A stretch of 8,386 nt of DNA, taken from JAGQRJ01 sp041402045 (GTDB lineage Bacteria; Planctomycetota; J058). The DNA lies in assembly GCA_041402045.1 (NCBI GenBank), contig JAWKSZ010000118.1, forward strand, positions 1 to 8,386, read 5' to 3'. Positions 5,590 to 8,386 of the stretch are shown one piece after another. Below the pieces are notes generated by a model. It was not told the DNA's origin, made no database searches, and saw only the letters and a program-made list of their open reading frames with translations. Numbering within the stretch: the first letter of the stretch is position 1; each line of letters starts with the position of its first letter. Position numbers and translations under genes: made by a program.

Positions 5590-8139
5590 GTGGCTGAGAA
5601 CGAAGACGAAGATCGCCAGAGCGTGGTGGATCGCGCGCTGTCCACGGAGATGCAGGACAGCTACATGCAGTACGCCATGAGCGTGATCAAGAGTCGGGCT
5701 CTGCCCGACGTGCGCGACGGGCTCAAGCCCTCGCAGCGCCGCGTGATCTACGCCATGGCCCACAACCTGAACCTGCTGCCCAGCCGGCAGCGCGTGAAGA
5801 GCGCGCGCGTGGTGGGCGAGGCCATGGGTCGCTACCACCCCCACGGCGACCAGGCGATCTACATGACCCTCGTGCGCATGGCCCAGGACTTCGCCTCGCG
5901 CTACGTGCTGATCGACCGCAAGGGCAACTTCGGCTCGATCGCCATGCCCAACCCGGCGGCCATGCGCTACACCGAGTGCCGCATGGCCCCCGCCGCCGTG
6001 GACATGGTCGCGGACATCGACCAGGACACGGTCGACATGGAGGACAACTACGACGGCACGACCGTCGAGCCCAAGGTCCTCCCCTCGCGCTTCCCGAACC
6101 TGCTCTGCAACGGGTCCCAGGGGATCGCGGTGGGCATGGCCACCAGCATTCCGCCGCACAACCTGTTCGAGGTGTGCGACGCCCTCGAGGCGATCGTCCG
6201 CAACCCCGAGCTGCCCGACAGCGAGCTGTTCAAGCTGATCCCCGGCCCCGACTTCCCCACCGGCGGCCAGATCTGCGGCGTGAAGGGGATTCGCCAGGCC
6301 TACACGAGCGGGCGCGGGCACCTGACCTTGCGCGGGCGGCACCACATCGAGGAGAAGGGCCGCACCCAGCAGATCGTGGTCACCGAGCTGCCCTACCAGG
6401 TCACCACCGAGAACCTGATCGAGAAGGTCCAGGCCGCGTTCTCCCAGGGCAAGATCGAGGGCCTGAGCGGGCTCAAGGATCAGACCGCCCGCGGCAAGAT
6501 CCGGATCGTGTTCCAGTGCAAGACCGGCGAGGACCCCGAGGTCGTCCTCAACCAGCTCTACAAGTACACCCCGCTGCAGTCGACGTTCTCGATCATCATG
6601 ATCGCCCTCGACGACAACGGGCGGAAGCCGCGGACCTTCAAGCTGCGCGAGCTGCTGCAGTCGTACATCGACCACCGCTTCGAGGTGATCCGTCGGCGCA
6701 CGCGCTACCAGCTGCGCAAGGCCGAGGCGCGGATCCACATCCTCCACGGCCTGCAGGCCGCCCTCGACGAGCTGGACGCGGTGATCAAGCTGATCCGCAA
6801 CGCCCAGTCGACCGAGGAGGCCCGCGACGGGCTGCGGGAGCTGCTCAAGACCGCCGACGACAAGGGCGAGCTGCGCTCGATCACCGAGCGCCAGGCCAAC
6901 GCGATCCTCGACATGCGCCTGCAGCAGCTCACCGGGCTCTCCCGCGAGAACCTGGCCGGCGAGCTCAAGGAGAAGGAGGTCCTGGCCGCGGACCTGCGCG
7001 ACGTGCTCAGCCGCCACGAGCGCGTGATCCAGATCTTCGAGGAGGAGGTCAAGGGCCTGCGCGAGGAGTACGGCAAGAAGCGCCGCGCGGACCAGGTCAC
7101 CTACTCGAACCAGCGCCTGACCGAGATCCAGGTGGGCGAGGTCGGCGACATCGACGTCGAGGACCTGATCGCCGACGACACCGCGATCGTGACCGTGACC
7201 CACAAGGGCTACATCAAGCGCACCGAGCTCTCGGCCTACCGCCTGCAGAAGCGCGACGGCAAGGGGCTCTACGGCGCGAGCACCAAGGACGACGACTTCG
7301 TCACCCAGATCTTCCAGGCGGGCACCAAGGACTACCTCCTGTGCTTCACCTCCCACGGCCGCGTGCACTGGGTGAAGGTCTACAAGATCCCCGAGGGCGG
7401 GCGCACCGCCCGCGGGCGCGGGCTGCGCAACGTGATCGCGCTCCTGCCCGAGGAGACGGTCACCAGCCTGATCCCGATCGCGGGTGAGTTCCGCGACGAC
7501 CGCTACCTGGTCATGGCCACCGCCCAGGGCACGGTCAAGAAGACCGCGCTCAGCGCGTTCAAGCGCCCCAAGAAGGGCGGGATCATCGCGGTCAAGCTCG
7601 ACGAGGGCGACAGCCTGATCGACGTGCGCGTCACCGACGGCCAGCGCGAGCTCATGCTCGCCACCCGCCAGGGCAAGGCGATCCGCTTCCAGGAGGACAC
7701 GGTCCGCGCCATGGGCCGGGTGTCCCGCGGTGTGCGCGGGATCTCCCTGGCCGAGACCGACGAGGTCGTGGCCCTGGTGGTCGTGGGCGAGGAGGGCCCC
7801 CAGGTGCTCACCGTCTGCGAGCTGGGCTACGGCAAGCGCACGGTGGTCGAGGACTACCGCGAGACCAACCGCGGCGGCAAGGGGATCATCAACATCAAGA
7901 CCACGGCCCGTAACGGCCTCGTCGTCGCGGCCCGCGCGGTCAACGACGGCGACCAGGTCATGCTGATCACCTCCGCCGGCAAGCTGATCCGCTCCGAGGT
8001 CAAGGGGATCTCCCTGATCGGCCGCAGCACCCAGGGCGTGCGCCTGATCAAGATCGACGGCGACGAGCGCGTGGTCGCCGTGGCCAAGATCCAGACCGAG
8101 GAGGACGACGAAGACGAGGCCGGCGACGCCGACGAGTAG
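5590..8139 (+). CDS. gyrA: DNA gyrase subunit A (type IIA topoisomerase A subunit)
   Basis: GyrA carries the DNA breakage-reunion site of gyrase, which introduces negative supercoils with GyrB. The 849-aa protein starts at a GTG with GAGAGGG 5 nt upstream. The winged-helix/tower part (about 10-500) shows ALPDVRDGLKPSQRRV, KSARVVGEAMGRYHPHGD, the catalytic Arg126-Tyr127 in AAMRYTE (E. coli Arg121-Tyr122), NYDGT, GIAVGMATSIPPHNL, IPGPDFPTGG and ILDMRLQQLTGL. The C-terminal domain (about 510-840) has six beta-pinwheel blade repeats and a degenerate GyrA box QKRDGKG (553-559; E. coli QRRGGKG), favouring gyrase over ParC. The end is acidic (EEDDEDEAGDADE). It lacks the roughly 35-residue insertion of gammaproteobacterial GyrA. 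Unusually, Gln88 and Met92 replace E. coli Ser83 and Asp87 in the quinolone-determining region. No gyrB is adjacent. The leader suggests it has its own promoter; a hairpin follows the stop. If the genome holds a second A subunit, the gyrA/parC naming needs comparison. Confidence 0.96.
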   Translation: MAENEDEDRQSVVDRALSTEMQDSYMQYAMSVIKSRALPDVRDGLKPSQRRVIYAMAHNLNLLPSRQRVKSARVVGEAMGRYHPHGDQAIYMTLVRMAQDFASRYVLIDRKGNFGSIAMPNPAAMRYTECRMAPAAVDMVADIDQDTVDMEDNYDGTTVEPKVLPSRFPNLLCNGSQGIAVGMATSIPPHNLFEVCDALEAIVRNPELPDSELFKLIPGPDFPTGGQICGVKGIRQAYTSGRGHLTLRGRHHIEEKGRTQQIVVTELPYQVTTENLIEKVQAAFSQGKIEGLSGLKDQTARGKIRIVFQCKTGEDPEVVLNQLYKYTPLQSTFSIIMIALDDNGRKPRTFKLRELLQSYIDHRFEVIRRRTRYQLRKAEARIHILHGLQAALDELDAVIKLIRNAQSTEEARDGLRELLKTADDKGELRSITERQANAILDMRLQQLTGLSRENLAGELKEKEVLAADLRDVLSRHERVIQIFEEEVKGLREEYGKKRRADQVTYSNQRLTEIQVGEVGDIDVEDLIADDTAIVTVTHKGYIKRTELSAYRLQKRDGKGLYGASTKDDDFVTQIFQAGTKDYLLCFTSHGRVHWVKVYKIPEGGRTARGRGLRNVIALLPEETVTSLIPIAGEFRDDRYLVMATAQGTVKKTALSAFKRPKKGGIIAVKLDEGDSLIDVRVTDGQRELMLATRQGKAIRFQEDTVRAMGRVSRGVRGISLAETDEVVALVVVGEEGPQVLTVCELGYGKRTVVEDYRETNRGGKGIINIKTTARNGLVVAARAVNDGDQVMLITSAGKLIRSEVKGISLIGRSTQGVRLIKIDGDERVVAVAKIQTEEDDEDEAGDADE

Positions 8140-8156
8140 TCGACCCGCTCGCGTGG

Positions 8157-8183
8157 CGCCCTCGTCCCTTCGGGGCGAGGGCG
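8157..8183 (+). terminator. Strong hairpin after gyrA, likely transcription terminator
   Basis: CGCCCTCG (8157-8164) pairs perfectly with CGAGGGCG (8176-8183). Inside, CCC (8166-8168) pairs with GGG (8173-8175) around a TTCG tetraloop, leaving T8165 bulged. It begins 18 nt after the gyrA stop. Only a weak T content follows (TCTGCAT), so it may act with Rho or as a 3' stabilising hairpin and not as a textbook intrinsic terminator. Confidence 0.6.
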
Positions 8184-8212
8184 TCTGCATGTACGCCGAA
8201 GACGGTGCGCTT

Positions 8213-8244
8213 GGAGCGAACCGCCTGCTCGAGGTGGACGCTCC
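8213..8244. other. Inverted repeat / two-part hairpin of unknown role
   Basis: GGAGCG (8213-8218) pairs with CGCTCC (8239-8244). Inside, after a small AA/A internal loop, CCGCC (8221-8225) pairs with GGTGG (8233-8237), including one G-T pair, around a 7-nt loop. It lies 30 nt past the gyrA terminator hairpin. No T run follows on either side. It could be a second terminator, a structured RNA or chance in GC-rich DNA. Confidence 0.35.
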
Positions 8245-8269
8245 GGGGGAGCCCTGGCGAGCCCGCGAA

Positions 8270-8386
8270 GGCGAGCGGCGAGGCCGGGGTCGCGCGTGCG
8301 CCCGCTCTGGCTCCAACGCGGGAGCTCCGGCGAGCGGCGAAGCCGCGAGCGCTGAGCGAGCGCAGCGAGCGAAGCGGGGGTCGCGA
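8270..8386. repeat. GC-rich repetitive intergenic stretch
   Basis: GGCGAGCGGCGAGGCCG (8270-8286) recurs as GGCGAGCGGCGAAGCCG (8329-8345), 16 of 17 identical. GGGGTCGCG follows the first copy (8286-8294) and recurs at 8377-8385. Between them are GCGAGCG/AGCGAGC-type motifs (8351-8375) that resemble the first 20 bases of the window. I see no gene in 8184-8386; an ATG frame from 8189 stays open to the window end but has low-complexity Arg/Ala/Gly content and no recognisable domain. Confidence 0.5.

Noticed and set aside
5437..8316. A 959-codon open frame antisense to gyrA, longer than gyrA itself
   Set aside because: Its product is low-complexity (Leu/Ala/Val/Asp/His-rich), matches no family I know, and covers the complete, conserved gyrA. 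Long antisense frames are expected when third positions are almost all G/C.
8189..8386. ATG frame open to the window edge (66 codons)
   Set aside because: GAGGG lies 7 nt upstream, but it is part of the terminator hairpin. The translation is low-complexity and arginine/alanine-rich, with repeats and no domain.
8270..8386. CRISPR-like or phage attachment repeats
   Set aside because: There are only two imperfect copies with no regular spacing, no cas genes, no integrase and no tRNA nearby; it fits GC-rich intergenic repetition better.

Overview
This is a compact, very GC-rich (about 70% by eye) bacterial chromosomal segment of mostly ordinary housekeeping genes. I see no mobile element, CRISPR array, tRNA or rRNA. 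The GC content, the protein families (a lipoprotein-type SAM methyltransferase with an HRFEDAE...W...F-DPERDAW N-terminal signature, a GyrA with PAAMRYTECRM around its active-site tyrosine) and TAGRAT-type -10 boxes close to start codons suggest Planctomycetota. A myxobacterial or other deep high-GC lineage cannot be excluded. The lineage call is inference.

Layout: positions 1-146 are non-coding, with a small CCTTGGCGG tandem repeat. A secreted CAP/SCP-domain protein is encoded leftward (947-147). An 83-bp divergent intergenic region (948-1030) separates it from a rightward block: a putative lipoprotein SAM-dependent methyltransferase (1031-1729), a Uup-type ABC-F ATPase (1739-3574), panB (3625-4542), panE (4526-5440, overlapping panB) and gyrA (5590-8139). 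gyrA is preceded by a 149-bp leader region and followed by a strong UUCG-tetraloop hairpin (8157-8183). The last ~200 bases are GC-rich, repetitive and probably non-coding.

How the genes relate: panB and panE encode two successive steps of pantothenate (coenzyme A) synthesis, ketoisovalerate to ketopantoate to pantoate, and are probably translationally coupled. gyrA and uup are information-processing genes, and the two envelope or secreted proteins at the left are transcribed divergently. There is no sign that the whole block is one dedicated pathway.

The most interesting signals are regulatory or at residue level. A GGTAGRMTCS element recurs before four genes and sits exactly 6 nt before the ATG of uup and panB, predicting leaderless mRNAs. 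The gyrA leader has duplicated 13-mers that can form mutually exclusive structures involving the Shine-Dalgarno sequence. GyrA has Gln and Met at the two positions that usually anchor quinolones. A SAM-dependent methyltransferase carries a lipoprotein signal. No clearly new multi-gene system is visible.
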